Of a stretch of 64,000 nt of DNA, positions 32,214-43,561 are shown piece after piece. Origin of the DNA: an uncultured SAR116 cluster alpha proteobacterium. Its GTDB lineage: Bacteria; Pseudomonadota; Alphaproteobacteria; Puniceispirillales; GCA-002684695. The translations under genes were made by a program, and so were the position numbers. How positions within the stretch are numbered: position 1 is the stretch's first letter; each line of letters starts with the position of its first letter. Below the pieces are notes generated by a model that was not told the origin of the DNA, did no database searches, and worked only from the letters and a program-made list of their open reading frames with translations. Where the stretch lies: positions 1 through 64,000 of the forward strand of contig CACAIE010000004.1 of assembly GCA_902532475.1 (NCBI GenBank), written 5' to 3'.

Positions 32214-34376
32214 TTATATCAAAAATTCTATCATGATTTCTGCACCACCCAGCTTTGAATCTCTCAATATTAATTTTCCATTATGCTCTTCTACAATTCT
32301 TTTTACAATTGACAACCCTAAACCAGTTCCTTTTTTCCTCAAGGTAATGTATGGATTTGTAAGGTTTTCTCTGTCTTCAGGAAATCCAGAACCATTGTCT
32401 TCTATAATCAATAAAACTTTTTCATTTTTTAACTTTGTATAAATATTTATAATTCCTTTAGAAATTCTAGGGTTTTCATTAATAGAATCAACTGAATTTT
32501 GAAAAATATTTGTTAAGCCTTGCCTTATCTGTTGAGAGTCAATTAACATTTTAAACTCATTCGGCAATTCATTCCTATAACTCCATTTAATATTGCCATT
32601 ACTGATTTTAAATAAAGACAATTGAGTTGAAATAACTTTATCTAAATCCCCAAGATAAAGGCTTACAGAAGGCATCCTTGCAAAAGAACTAAACTCTCCA
32701 ACTAATTTTCCTATGTCGTCAACCTGCCTCTGAATAGTTTCAAGATAGTTATTAAATAATTTTAATGCATTAGGATCTTTTGGTTTAAATTTTTTATAAA
32801 TTTTTTCAACTGATAATTGAAGTGGTGTCAATGGGTTTCTTATTTCATGAGCAATTCTTTGGGCTATATCAGACCAAGCAGCTTTCTTTTGAGCTGATAA
32901 TAGTTCTGTAATATCATCAAAGGTTATTACATAACCAGAAATATTTCCTTCGCTAATCTGCACTGAAACTCTAGATAAAAAAGTACAATTTTCATTATTA
33001 ATCTTTAAATTAATTTGCTCTTCATTATTTATGATTTTACCTTTTTGCACCCCAGAAAATAAATTTTTAAACTCAGGATAAAGTTTGATGAACTTTTTTC
33101 CATAAAAATTTTTAACAGAGATTTTAAGTAATTCTAATGATTTAGAGTTTGGCAAATTAACTTTACCGTTGGCATCTAACCCAATAACACCAGATGAAAC
33201 TCCTGATAAAATCGCTTCAGTAAACTCTCTTCTTTGATTAATTTGATAGTTAGCTGCAATTAATTCTTTTCTATTTCTAGAAATTTCATCTAACATCTTA
33301 TTAAAACTAAGACCTAATCTGGATATTTCCTCTATACCCAAATTATTGTCAACCCTTACTTCTAAATTGCCAGATCTAGCAATATTTGCAACCCTGATTA
33401 CAGAACTTAAAGGTTCAATGATTGAATTAGCTATAATTAACCCTATCCATAAAGCTAGTAGCAATAAAAATAATGCCACAAGAAAAAAGAGAACACCAAG
33501 TGAGATTTGTATATTTGTACTCTCAATATTTAACAATTGATACTGATCTGAAGCTAATTTAGTTCTACCAATCGCATCTAAAACTGAGGGTTCTAAAAAC
33601 CTTCCGGCATAAAGATAAACGTCAACAAGTCTATTTATCTTAACTAGCCCCCTAATTTTGTTATGAGAATCTGACCTTAAAATAACTAAATCACCGTTTT
33701 TTGCCTTATTAAAGGCCTGGTTATCTAAATCATTTAATGCAATTGAAAAAGCAAACTGTGAACGAGCTAAAATCATTTTAGAACTATTAAGTAAAATAGC
33801 TTCTGAAAGATTTCTTACTGCTGCTTGTGTAGATAAATAATTATCCAAATTCTTTGGTTTTGAAACTAATTTTGGAGCTTCTCGATTTATATCATTAACC
33901 ATCTCAAGGATAGATCCTTTAACACTTCTGGTATGTTCGTCAAGATAGTCTTCCGCAACTTTTACAGATTCGTTCACTGCTGTTGATATTCGATCTGAAA
34001 ACCAACCTCTAAAACTATAATCAATAATAAAAAATCCAAAAGCAGCCAAAAATATTGACGGTAAAGTTGATATAACACCAAACAAAAATGCTATCCGCCA
34101 ATGCAATTGAGATCCAGCATGTTTTTTGTTATGATCTAAAATAATCTTGTTAATTTGATAAGCAACCAATACAGAAAGAATTATTAAACAAAATGCAAAC
34201 AAGCCGACAATAAATAAAAAAAAGAGCTCTATATCAGAATTAAAAAATAACTGTATAGGTAAAAGGTATAAAGATAGTGTAAAAATAATTAATACTATAG
34301 AAGATATAATTAAAAATATTCTAAATTGAGAGATCATAAAATATAAAAATTCAAAAAGTTTAGTATTAAATTTCAA
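32214..34376 (-). CDS. ntrY: Sensor histidine kinase NtrY
   Basis: N-terminal TM segments, HAMP, PAS, HEIRNPLTPLQLSVEKIYKK, GTGLGLSIVKRI. Confidence 0.95.
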   Translation of the reverse strand: MKFNTKLFEFLYFMISQFRIFLIISSIVLIIFTLSLYLLPIQLFFNSDIELFFLFIVGLFAFCLIILSVLVAYQINKIILDHNKKHAGSQLHWRIAFLFGVISTLPSIFLAAFGFFIIDYSFRGWFSDRISTAVNESVKVAEDYLDEHTRSVKGSILEMVNDINREAPKLVSKPKNLDNYLSTQAAVRNLSEAILLNSSKMILARSQFAFSIALNDLDNQAFNKAKNGDLVILRSDSHNKIRGLVKINRLVDVYLYAGRFLEPSVLDAIGRTKLASDQYQLLNIESTNIQISLGVLFFLVALFLLLLALWIGLIIANSIIEPLSSVIRVANIARSGNLEVRVDNNLGIEEISRLGLSFNKMLDEISRNRKELIAANYQINQRREFTEAILSGVSSGVIGLDANGKVNLPNSKSLELLKISVKNFYGKKFIKLYPEFKNLFSGVQKGKIINNEEQINLKINNENCTFLSRVSVQISEGNISGYVITFDDITELLSAQKKAAWSDIAQRIAHEIRNPLTPLQLSVEKIYKKFKPKDPNALKLFNNYLETIQRQVDDIGKLVGEFSSFARMPSVSLYLGDLDKVISTQLSLFKISNGNIKWSYRNELPNEFKMLIDSQQIRQGLTNIFQNSVDSINENPRISKGIINIYTKLKNEKVLLIIEDNGSGFPEDRENLTNPYITLRKKGTGLGLSIVKRIVEEHNGKLILRDSKLGGAEIMIEFLI

Positions 34377-35797
34377 TTTTTAATCCTCTTTATAATTTCA
34401 ATATTAAGTTCAATAATTTTTTTTCTCAGTGTGTTTCTGTTGATCCCTAGTAATCTTGACGCCTTGATTTGATTGCCATTAACGGAGTTGAGTGTTCTCT
34501 TAATTAAAGATTTTTCATATTTTTTTATAAAATAATCATATAGTTTTTCTGAAAATTGTGATATATTTTCTTTGTTAAAAAATTTCTCAAATTCCAAATC
34601 TAATATCTCAGTAAATTCATTTAAATCATTTTTTATAGTTTCCCTTGATTTATTCAACTCATTTTTAATTGAAGAATCTCTTATAATTGTTTCAGGATAC
34701 AAGACTGAAATCCTCTTAATAAAATTTTCTAATTCCCTTATATTTCCTGGCCAGTTATAGTTCATTAATTCTTCAAAAGACTTTTCATCAAATTTTTTAA
34801 TAGGTAAATTGTTAAGACTATTTTTATTCAAAAAATTAATTGCTAATTCTTTAATATCTTCCTTTCTTTCTTTTAACGGTGGCATAAACAAAGGAACAAT
34901 ATTTAAATAATAAAATAAATCCTCTCTATACAAACCCTTTAAAATTAATTTTGATAAATTTTTTCTAGATGAAACAATTATTCTTATATCATTAACAACT
35001 TTGTTTTTATTGTTGGAGTAAAATAACCTTAACAAATCTAATAATTTCAGTTGGTTCTCAATACTCATTTCATCTATTGCATCTAAATATATTGTGGATT
35101 TTTCATCATTAACCGCTAAAATTAATTTTTCAATTTCACTGAAGTTTGAAATACCCATATTTATTTTAAAAAATTTATTATTTTTATTGCAGAGATTGTG
35201 AATGGTGTTTGCAACTAAATCTTTACCTGTTCCAGTTTCTCCTGTGATTAATACAGTTAAATTATTTCCAATGAGCTTTGAAATTAATTGGAAAATATTT
35301 TGCATAGATTTACTTTTCCCAATTAAAGAATTATTAGATTTCAAATTATCTAAATTTTCTTTTTTCAATAATTTTCCTTTTATTTGACTAGTTGACCTTA
35401 AAGCAGATCTTGAAACTTCTAAGACCTCATCGATATTAAATGGCTTTGAAATATATTCAAAGGCACCAAGCTTAACAGCATTTACAGCTGTAGATAGAGT
35501 AGATAACGCACTAATAACTATTATAGGCATTTTAGGGTTTTTACCCTTAATCTTAAAAAGATCGTCGAGAACGTTACCATCTGGCAATTTTACATCTGTA
35601 ATTAACAAATTAGGAGACAACTCTTTAATTAATCTCAACAACCCAGAATAGTTCCCAGAGGTTTCAACAATATAACCATGTTTTTTAAATAATGTTTTTA
35701 ATACAAACCTTACATTTTTATCGTCATCAACAACTAAAATAACTTCTTTAGCTTGATTAAAATTATATGATTTTGAGAAAGAGTAACTATTATTCAT
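34373..35797 (-). CDS. ntrC: NtrC-family response regulator with degenerate AAA+ domain
   Basis: Position between ntrB and ntrY; receiver (LLITDVKLPDGN), Walker A GETGTGKDLVA, Fis HTH NQIKASRLLGINRNTLRKK. Confidence 0.9.
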   Translation of the reverse strand: MNNSYSFSKSYNFNQAKEVILVVDDDKNVRFVLKTLFKKHGYIVETSGNYSGLLRLIKELSPNLLITDVKLPDGNVLDDLFKIKGKNPKMPIIVISALSTLSTAVNAVKLGAFEYISKPFNIDEVLEVSRSALRSTSQIKGKLLKKENLDNLKSNNSLIGKSKSMQNIFQLISKLIGNNLTVLITGETGTGKDLVANTIHNLCNKNNKFFKINMGISNFSEIEKLILAVNDEKSTIYLDAIDEMSIENQLKLLDLLRLFYSNNKNKVVNDIRIIVSSRKNLSKLILKGLYREDLFYYLNIVPLFMPPLKERKEDIKELAINFLNKNSLNNLPIKKFDEKSFEELMNYNWPGNIRELENFIKRISVLYPETIIRDSSIKNELNKSRETIKNDLNEFTEILDLEFEKFFNKENISQFSEKLYDYFIKKYEKSLIKRTLNSVNGNQIKASRLLGINRNTLRKKIIELNIEIIKRIKN

Positions 35798-36845
35798 TTT
35801 TCTTTATCATTTCTGGAAAACTTAGTCTAAACGTTGTGTTAGATTTTGACTGAATGTACTCAGCCTTTCCTCCATGAGAATTCATTGCCCCAATTACTTG
35901 GGTAAGGCCAAGTCCAGATCCATTATTTTTGCTTGTAATAAATGGATTAAATAAGGTTTCTTTAAGAAAATCTGATATGCCTTCTCCGTTGTCGGATATT
36001 TCAACATGTATAGGTGTAATTCGTTTTTCTTTGCCTAGGTATTTTTCTTTAGGCTCCCACAATGAAAAATAAGTTGAAAAAACTATTTTACCATCCTTTA
36101 CTATGGCTTCAGAAGAATTTTTAATTAAATTTAGAATTGTTTGAATTAGTATATTTTTGTCACCTGAAATTAAAGGCAGTGAAGGATCATATTTTTTTTC
36201 AAACATTATATTTTTTGCATAACTCGCTTGTGAAATTTTGATCGACTGATCTATTATTTCGTGAATATTTATTTTTTCAGACTCTATTAGTTCATTAGAA
36301 AACAAATATTCTATTTTATTGACAATATTATTTATTCTGTCTGTTTCTTGAATAATTATATCAGTTAATTCCTTTTTATCCTTATCAGCCTCTATTGACA
36401 GTAATTGTGCGGAGCCTTTTATTCCAGATAATGGGTTCTTAATTTCATGCGCTAACATTTTAGATAGCCCAAGAAAAGATACATTGTTATTAGAAAAAAA
36501 GTTTTGAGTTTCTAATCTCTTCATAAAAGATGTTTTATTAATTGTAACAATAAATTTTTCTACCCCTGCATCTTCAATGATTGAAATACTGGCATTTATA
36601 CTTGGATATGAGAAATAAGGACTTGATAAATTAAAATTTTCAATTGACATGGGTTTTTTTTCTTTTTTAGTTCTTAATATTGTGTCAATTAAAATTGAGT
36701 CAGGATGAAAAATATCTGCAAGGTTTTTAAATTGCAATTTGTCTTTATTTAACTTAAAAAATTCCTGAGCAGCGAGGTTGGAATATTCAATATTTAAATT
36801 AGTATCTATAAGAAGAATAACTAATGGAACATAATTTAAAATCAA
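35790..36845 (-). CDS. ntrB: Nitrogen regulation histidine kinase NtrB
   Basis: PAS-like N-terminus, HEIKNPLSGIKGSAQLL, GSGLGLTQVIGAMNSHGG. Confidence 0.93.
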   Translation of the reverse strand: MILNYVPLVILLIDTNLNIEYSNLAAQEFFKLNKDKLQFKNLADIFHPDSILIDTILRTKKEKKPMSIENFNLSSPYFSYPSINASISIIEDAGVEKFIVTINKTSFMKRLETQNFFSNNNVSFLGLSKMLAHEIKNPLSGIKGSAQLLSIEADKDKKELTDIIIQETDRINNIVNKIEYLFSNELIESEKINIHEIIDQSIKISQASYAKNIMFEKKYDPSLPLISGDKNILIQTILNLIKNSSEAIVKDGKIVFSTYFSLWEPKEKYLGKEKRITPIHVEISDNGEGISDFLKETLFNPFITSKNNGSGLGLTQVIGAMNSHGGKAEYIQSKSNTTFRLSFPEMIKKNE

Positions 36846-36994
36846 TTGAAAATCTTTTCCTGACAGATGATCATCACTAAAGTTTTTAATATTGTTTTTT
36901 ATAATTTAACTCTTTAAAAAATTTATATTATCATTTATTTAATTTAGTTTATTTTTACTAAATATTAAATATCTATCTTTCAAAGAAAAATGAC

Positions 36995-38146
36995 ATGAAA
37001 TTAAATAAATTTAACACAATTATTGTGGCCGCTGGGAGAGGAATAAGATTTAGACACAGCACTCCTAAACAATTTATAAAAATAGGTAAAGATAAAATTT
37101 TAGATATTAACATTAATCAAATTTTAAGTCATAGGTTATGCGATTCAGTAATAGTAGTTTTAAACAAGGATTTTCAAAAATATTATGACTGTAATAAAAT
37201 AAAAAATAGAAAATTAAAGTTTGTTATTGGAAGAAATTCCAGGCAAGGATCAGTTTTAGAAGGATTAAAGGAAATTCCAAAAAATAATAATAGTTTAATA
37301 ATTCATGATGCAGCTAGACCAGGTATAGATCACGAGATCATTGATAATTTAATTAAAGGTTTAACCAAAAATGTATCATGTGTAATACCCATATTGCCAT
37401 TGTATGACAGTATAATAAAAAAAAATAAAAGTGATTTAGACTCTATTAAAAGAAAAGGTTTATATAGAATTCAAACCCCTCAAATATTTAGGAATAATGC
37501 TTTATCTATAAAAAATTTAAATATAAATGATGAGATAACTGATGAATCTGAAATAATTAGAAAAGAAAAGAAAAATATAAAAACTATAGATGGGAATGAA
37601 AAACTATTAAAAATTACTACATTATGGGATTATAAAATTTTGAAAAACATTTTGGAAAAAGAGAAAATATATAAAGTCGGAAATGGTTTTGATGTTCACA
37701 AATTTTCAAAAAAACCAGGCAAGCAATTATTTTTGGGTGGAGTTCCAATTGAACATCCTTATGGGTTAATAGGTCATTCAGATGCCGATGTTGTATTACA
37801 TTCAATTACAGATGCAATACTTGGTTCAATTTCCAATGGTGATATAGGTTCACATTTTCCACCTAACAACCCAAAATGGAAAGATGTAGACAGTTCAATT
37901 TTTTTAAAAAAATCAATGGAAATACTTAAAAAGAAAAAGGCTAAATTAATCAATGTTGATGTAACAGTTATTTGTGAAACACCTAAAATTTTAAATTATC
38001 AAGATAAGATCATTAAAAATATTTCTAATATAACAAAACTTAGTATCGATGATATATCAATAAAAGCAACTACAACAGAAGGCCTGGGTTTTATTGGCAG
38101 GAATGAAGGAATAGCTGTAATGTCAAATGTTATGATATTTATTTAA
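36995..38146 (+). CDS. ispDF: Bifunctional IspD/IspF (MEP-CT / MECDP synthase)
   Basis: IspD: AAGRGIRFRHSTPKQF, HDAARPG; IspF: GNGFDVHKF, GHSDADVVLHSITDAILG. Confidence 0.95.
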   Translation: MKLNKFNTIIVAAGRGIRFRHSTPKQFIKIGKDKILDININQILSHRLCDSVIVVLNKDFQKYYDCNKIKNRKLKFVIGRNSRQGSVLEGLKEIPKNNNSLIIHDAARPGIDHEIIDNLIKGLTKNVSCVIPILPLYDSIIKKNKSDLDSIKRKGLYRIQTPQIFRNNALSIKNLNINDEITDESEIIRKEKKNIKTIDGNEKLLKITTLWDYKILKNILEKEKIYKVGNGFDVHKFSKKPGKQLFLGGVPIEHPYGLIGHSDADVVLHSITDAILGSISNGDIGSHFPPNNPKWKDVDSSIFLKKSMEILKKKKAKLINVDVTVICETPKILNYQDKIIKNISNITKLSIDDISIKATTTEGLGFIGRNEGIAVMSNVMIFI

Positions 38147-38148
38147 CT

Positions 38149-38586
38149 TTAATCATCATATAAGTATATAGCTCTTTTTTCGAATGCAGTGACCATTTTT
38201 TTCACAGCTTCAGAAAATAGTCTTTCCATTAAAGTTTGAAAAAAGATATTATTAAATTCAAAATCTAAATAAAATTTAATTTCACAACCATCTTTGAATT
38301 TTTTAAATTCCCATTTGTTGCTGAGAAATTTAAATGGACCCTCCTCATAATTTACTTCAATCTTCATCTTTTTTTTATCAAGACTTACATTGCTTCTAAA
38401 TTTTTCCCTAAAGAACTGAAACCCTATCATTAAGTCTGCAATGATTTTAGAGTTTTCTTTTTCGATCACTCTAGAAGCAATGCACCACGGAAGAAACTCA
38501 GGGTATTTCTCAACATCAGCAACCAATTCAAACATTTTTTCTGGTGAATAAAAAACATATCTAATTTCACTATGTTTAGTCATCAA
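38149..38586 (-). CDS. RatA/COQ10 family START-like protein
   Basis: [41 protein letters not shown]; next to lipA. Confidence 0.9.
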   Translation of the reverse strand: MMTKHSEIRYVFYSPEKMFELVADVEKYPEFLPWCIASRVIEKENSKIIADLMIGFQFFREKFRSNVSLDKKKMKIEVNYEEGPFKFLSNKWEFKKFKDGCEIKFYLDFEFNNIFFQTLMERLFSEAVKKMVTAFEKRAIYLYDD

Positions 38587-39530
38587 AAATAGTCACTATC
38601 AAAAGAAGAGTATTTTTGATCCCTAATTTTTTTTAATTTCTGAAAATCTTCACTTGCATGATATGAAGATCTTGTTAATGGTGATGCTGAAACCATTAAA
38701 AATCCCTTCCCTAAAGCATGCTTTTTATAAAAATTAAATTCTTCTGGAGTAATAAAGTTTTTAATTGGATAATGCTTTGGTGTAGGTTGCAAGTATTGCC
38801 CTATAGTAAGAAAATCAACATCAGCAGCTCTGAGGTCATCCATTAATTGTAGAACTTCTTTTTTAATTTCACCAAGTCCAACCATAATTCCAGATTTTGT
38901 AAAAATCTTTGGCATAAGTTGCTTTGCATCATTTAAAAGCTTTAAAGAACTGAAATACCTAGCTCCCGGCCTAACCTCATTATAAAGGCTAGGCACAGTT
39001 TCTAAATTATGATTAAACACATCGGGTTCCGATGAAATAATTGGATCTAAAGAGTTTGATTTATTTCTAAAATCTGGAGTGAGTATTTCGATAGTTGTAG
39101 AAGGACATTTTTTTCTAATTTCTTTAATAGTATTAGCAAACTGTGTTGCTCCACCATCATCGAGATCATCTCTATCTACTGATGTGATTACAACATGCTC
39201 TAAGCTCATTTCAAATACAGCTTCTGCTACTCTAATAGGTTCAAATATATCTACGGGAAAAGGATTCCCAGTTTTTATATTACAAAAAGCACACGCTCTG
39301 GTGCAAATATCACCAAGTATCATCATTGTTGCATGTTTTTTGGACCAACATTCTCCAATATTAGGGCAAACGGCTTCTTCACAGACCGTAATCAAATTCT
39401 TTGAATTCATTAATTTTTTAACATTTTTCCAATTATCAGATGATGGAGCTTTTACTTTTAGCCAATCAGGTTTTTTTATAGAATAAGTTGGAATATTTTT
39501 ATGTTTTTCTGGGTGTCTTGAAGAGTTCAT
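38583..39530 (-). CDS. lipA: Lipoyl synthase
   Basis: [21 protein letters not shown] radical-SAM motif, [10 protein letters not shown]. Confidence 0.97.
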   Translation of the reverse strand: MNSSRHPEKHKNIPTYSIKKPDWLKVKAPSSDNWKNVKKLMNSKNLITVCEEAVCPNIGECWSKKHATMMILGDICTRACAFCNIKTGNPFPVDIFEPIRVAEAVFEMSLEHVVITSVDRDDLDDGGATQFANTIKEIRKKCPSTTIEILTPDFRNKSNSLDPIISSEPDVFNHNLETVPSLYNEVRPGARYFSSLKLLNDAKQLMPKIFTKSGIMVGLGEIKKEVLQLMDDLRAADVDFLTIGQYLQPTPKHYPIKNFITPEEFNFYKKHALGKGFLMVSASPLTRSSYHASEDFQKLKKIRDQKYSSFDSDYF

Positions 39531-39545
39531 TGAGTATTTTACATG

Positions 39546-40958
39546 TTAAAAATGAATGGCACGATTATACGCACTAAGTACAGATTCGTGTAAAGCTTCA
39601 GAAAGAGTTGGATGAGCAAAAACAGTATTCATAATATCTATTTCAGTTGTTTCCAGTGATTTAGCAACACTGTAAAGATTAATTAGCTCAGTTACTTCAG
39701 ATCCGATCATATGTGCACCAATTAATTCACCTGAAACTTCATTAAAGATTGTTTTAACTAAACCCTCCTCTTCTCCCATTGCGACTGCCTTTCCATTGCC
39801 TAAAAATGGAAACCTGCCTACTTTAATTTTAAGTCCTTGATCAATAGCTTTTTTTTCAGTTAGACCAATTGAAGCTATCTGAGGATATGAGTAGGTGCAT
39901 CCAGGGATTTTACCAACGTTTATTTTATGAACATAATCTAGTCCTGCTATCTTTTCAGCAGCTATGATGCCCTCATGTGAAGCTTTGTGTGCTAACCAGG
40001 GAGAAGATGTAACATCGCCTATAGCGTAAATATTTTTCTCTTTTGTTTCCATATATTCATCTGTCACTATATGACCATTTTCAACCTCAACATTTGTGTT
40101 ATCTAAACCTATGTTTTCAGTATTCCCAGTAATGCCAATTGCTATTAATGTTTTTTCAGATTTTAATTTTACTTCTTGATTACCAATCTTAATATTTGAA
40201 GTAACATCATTTTCTGAATTATTAATAGAAACAACTGAAGCATTATTTAAAAACTTTATGCCCCTCTTTATAAATATAGATTTTGCCATTTCCGAAATTT
40301 CTTCATCTTCATTAGGTAAAATTCGATTTTCCAATTCAACGACAGTTACTTTTGAACCCATATCATTATAAAAACTTGCAAACTCCATCCCTATTGCTCC
40401 TGAACCAACTATGCTAATGGATTTTGGAATAGATTTTGGGGTCATGGCTTCTTTGGATGTCCAAATATTTTCATGGACTAAATCTATATTTGGCAGTAAT
40501 TTTGGTTTTGAGCCGGTAGCGAGAATTAAATTATTAGTATTAACTGTTATATATTTATTTTTAGAGTTCAAAATATTAATCTCTATATTTTTATCATAAA
40601 GTTTATTTATTGATCCAAATCCTTTAATTACTTGAACTTTATTTTTCTTTAATAGATGGCTTACTCCTGAAGATAATGTTTTTGATACAACTCGAGATCT
40701 TTGAATAATTTCACTTATGTCAAATGAAATCTTACCTTCTATATTGATACCAAAATCCTTAAACTTGCTAATATTATTTTTAAATTCACTAACTTTTAAC
40801 AAGGCTTTTGTTGGTATGCATCCCCAATTTAAACATACTCCACCTAGCTCATTTGCTTCAACCAAAAGAACATTTAATCCTAATTGACTACCTCTAATAG
40901 CAGAAACATACCCTCCTGGACCGCCTCCAAATACAATTAAATCATAGTTATCGTTCAT
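39546..40958 (-). CDS. lpdA: Dihydrolipoyl dehydrogenase
   Basis: GGGPGGYVSAIR, GGVCLNWGCIPTKALL, HAHPTLSE-like AHPTLSEALHE. Confidence 0.96.
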   Translation of the reverse strand: MNDNYDLIVFGGGPGGYVSAIRGSQLGLNVLLVEANELGGVCLNWGCIPTKALLKVSEFKNNISKFKDFGINIEGKISFDISEIIQRSRVVSKTLSSGVSHLLKKNKVQVIKGFGSINKLYDKNIEINILNSKNKYITVNTNNLILATGSKPKLLPNIDLVHENIWTSKEAMTPKSIPKSISIVGSGAIGMEFASFYNDMGSKVTVVELENRILPNEDEEISEMAKSIFIKRGIKFLNNASVVSINNSENDVTSNIKIGNQEVKLKSEKTLIAIGITGNTENIGLDNTNVEVENGHIVTDEYMETKEKNIYAIGDVTSSPWLAHKASHEGIIAAEKIAGLDYVHKINVGKIPGCTYSYPQIASIGLTEKKAIDQGLKIKVGRFPFLGNGKAVAMGEEEGLVKTIFNEVSGELIGAHMIGSEVTELINLYSVAKSLETTEIDIMNTVFAHPTLSEALHESVLSAYNRAIHF

Positions 40959-40970
40959 AGATAGAATAAC

Positions 40971-42236
40971 CTATAGCAACATTAAAGATGGATTTTCAAT
41001 CAAGCTTTTAAAGACCTTCAACCATTTTGCGCCTAAAGCTCCATCTACAACTCTGTGATCACAAGACAATGTAACTGTCATAATTTCAGAAATTATTACT
41101 TCTTCATTAACGATTATAGGTCTTTTTTCGGCCATTCCTACAGCCAAAATCATACTTTGGGGTGGGTTAATAACTGCTGTAAAGTTTTTAACTCCAAACA
41201 TCCCTAAATTTGATATAGTAAAATTACCTCCTTGGTATTCCTCTGGAGACAATTTGTTTGCTTTTGCTCTTATTGCTAAGTCTTTTACTTCACTAGATAA
41301 TTCTTCTAATCCTTTAATTTCAACGTTTTTGATTATTGGGGTAATTAATCCATCATCTATAGCAACAGCAACTGCTATATCATAGTTTTGATAATATCTA
41401 ATGAATGAATCATTCCAACTACAATTGGCCTTTGGAACAATTTTTAAGGCTTTAGAGGATGCCTTTATTACAAAATCATTTACTGAAATTTTTAAATTAT
41501 TTTTATCATTTATTATTTTCCTAACTTCATTCAATTTTGAAATATCGCAGTCTACAGTAAGAAAAAAGTGAGGAGTTTCCTGCAAAGAAGTAGTTAATCT
41601 TTGCGCTATAGTTTTACGCATATTCGTATTTGGTACATCATTAAATTTAGCATCACTATTAGAAGTCCCTGAAAGGGAACTTTCTTTAACAATATTGCCT
41701 TCAGATAAATTCTCTAATTTGAGATCATCTTTAACTATTCTGCCTTTTGGTCCAGAACCAATAATTTTTGAAAGATCAATATTATTTTGTTCCGCCAATC
41801 TCTTCGCAAGAGGAGATGCAATAACCCTTGAATAATTATCTATATTATTTGATTTTGTGACTACCTTGGTTTGAGTTTCGTTGTCTTGATTTTCATCTCT
41901 TTTATCAAATTTACCATCACTATCGCTTGAAATAGTTTTAGCCTTTTTAATACCAGATGATTCCGAAAAAGTATTAAGTTCTTCCTCTGTGTCACCATCT
42001 TCTTTTATTATAGCTATAGGAGAATTGACAGAAACATTTTCCTCCCCCTCTTGGACTATTATCTCAAATAAAACTCCATTATCTGATGATTCAATTTCCA
42101 TTGTAGCTTTATCTGTCTCAATTTCTGCTATCACATCTCCAGAGGTAATTTTATCGCCCAAATTTTTTAACCATTTAGCTAGCTTTCCTTCTTTCATAGT
42201 CGGCGATAGAGATGGCATGTTAATTAAAACTGGCAT
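40971..42236 (-). CDS. pdhC: Pyruvate dehydrogenase E2 (dihydrolipoamide acetyltransferase)
   Basis: Lipoyl domain [13 protein letters not shown]3-binding region, catalytic LSCDHRVVDGALGAKWL. Confidence 0.95.
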   Translation of the reverse strand: MPVLINMPSLSPTMKEGKLAKWLKNLGDKITSGDVIAEIETDKATMEIESSDNGVLFEIIVQEGEENVSVNSPIAIIKEDGDTEEELNTFSESSGIKKAKTISSDSDGKFDKRDENQDNETQTKVVTKSNNIDNYSRVIASPLAKRLAEQNNIDLSKIIGSGPKGRIVKDDLKLENLSEGNIVKESSLSGTSNSDAKFNDVPNTNMRKTIAQRLTTSLQETPHFFLTVDCDISKLNEVRKIINDKNNLKISVNDFVIKASSKALKIVPKANCSWNDSFIRYYQNYDIAVAVAIDDGLITPIIKNVEIKGLEELSSEVKDLAIRAKANKLSPEEYQGGNFTISNLGMFGVKNFTAVINPPQSMILAVGMAEKRPIIVNEEVIISEIMTVTLSCDHRVVDGALGAKWLKVFKSLIENPSLMLL

Positions 42237-42238
42237 TA

Positions 42239-43546
42239 TTAATTTCCCAAACGATTACAAATAGATAAAGCTGCTTCAACTATATCCTCTACTTGAGGCA
42301 ATGCCATTTTTTCGAGATTCTCAGCATATGGAAGAGGCACATCAAGTCCAGTAACTCTTGAAATTGGAGCGTCCAACCAATCAAATGCTTTTTCTTGAAC
42401 TTGCGAAATTATTTCTGAACTTATCCCTGAAAAAGGGAACCCTTCCTCACATATAATTAGTTTATTCGTTTTTTTGACACTATCTATTATTAAGTTTATA
42501 TCCAAAGGTTTTATTGTTCTTAAATCTATAATCTCTGAATCAATGTTTTGGCCTAACAATACCTTTGAAGCGCTTAAAGCTTTTCCAACCATTATTGAAA
42601 AAGCAACTATAGTAACATCATTACCAGACTTTATTAAATTTCCCTGCCCTAAAGGAATAGTTTCATTATCAATAGTTGTTTCAAAACTTTGACCATATAA
42701 AAGTTCATTTTCTAAAAATATTACTGGATTAGGATTTCTTATAGAAGATTTCAGTAACCCTTTGGCATCTGATGCAGACCATGGTGCTACAACTTTCAGG
42801 CCAGGACAATGCGCATACCAACTAGCAAAACATTGAGAGTGTTGGGCAGCCACCCTTGAAGCAGCTCCATTTGGACCTCTAAAAACAATTGGGCATCCCA
42901 TTTGACCTCCTGACATATATAATGTCTTAGCGGCTGAATTAATTATTTGATCAATGGCCTGCATCGCAAAGTTAAAAGTCATAAACTCAATTATTGGCTT
43001 TAATCCTCCAAAAGCAGCTCCAACTCCTAAACCAGCAAAACCTTGTTCAGTTATGGGCGTATCAATCACTCTCTTATCTCCAAATTCTTCTAATAAACCT
43101 TGCGTTACCTTATATGCTCCCTGATATTCAGCCACTTCTTCACCCATGATAAAAATAGTATCATCTAATCTCATTTCTTCAGCCATAGCATCTCTAATTG
43201 CTTCTCTAACTGTAATATTATTGTCAGAAGTTTTAATATCTTGCATCAACTTAATATCTATATTTTCTGTAAAAGATTTGTTAGTTTCTATTTTTTTATT
43301 AATGAAATTACCATCATCTACAACCGCTAAAACGGTACCAACTGGAATATCTTTTTCACCTTCTTTAATTAGAATGTTTTTAACTTTACCTTCCTCAATG
43401 CTTTCCAATTCCATCGTAGCTTTATCTGTTTCAATTTCAGCAAGTACATCTCCAGTCAAAACGCTATCTCCCTCCTTAACAAACCATTTAACTATTGAGC
43501 CAGAAGTCATCGTTGGAGATAAAGAAGGCATTTTAATTTCTATCAT
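42239..43546 (-). CDS. pdhB: Pyruvate dehydrogenase E1 beta with N-terminal lipoyl domain
   Basis: Lipoyl [43 protein letters not shown]. Confidence 0.95.
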   Translation of the reverse strand: MIEIKMPSLSPTMTSGSIVKWFVKEGDSVLTGDVLAEIETDKATMELESIEEGKVKNILIKEGEKDIPVGTVLAVVDDGNFINKKIETNKSFTENIDIKLMQDIKTSDNNITVREAIRDAMAEEMRLDDTIFIMGEEVAEYQGAYKVTQGLLEEFGDKRVIDTPITEQGFAGLGVGAAFGGLKPIIEFMTFNFAMQAIDQIINSAAKTLYMSGGQMGCPIVFRGPNGAASRVAAQHSQCFASWYAHCPGLKVVAPWSASDAKGLLKSSIRNPNPVIFLENELLYGQSFETTIDNETIPLGQGNLIKSGNDVTIVAFSIMVGKALSASKVLLGQNIDSEIIDLRTIKPLDINLIIDSVKKTNKLIICEEGFPFSGISSEIISQVQEKAFDWLDAPISRVTGLDVPLPYAENLEKMALPQVEDIVEAALSICNRLGN

Positions 43547-43561
43547 TTCAACTCTCCTGTG

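Noticed and set aside
36995-38146. ispD-ispF fusion as a novelty
   Set aside because: IspDF fusion is well known in alphaproteobacteria
39079-39486. 135-aa plus-strand ORF
   Set aside because: Antisense to lipA, low-complexity composition, no family motif
42239-43546. Lipoyl domain on PDH E1 beta as a novelty
   Set aside because: Known arrangement in alphaproteobacterial PdhB
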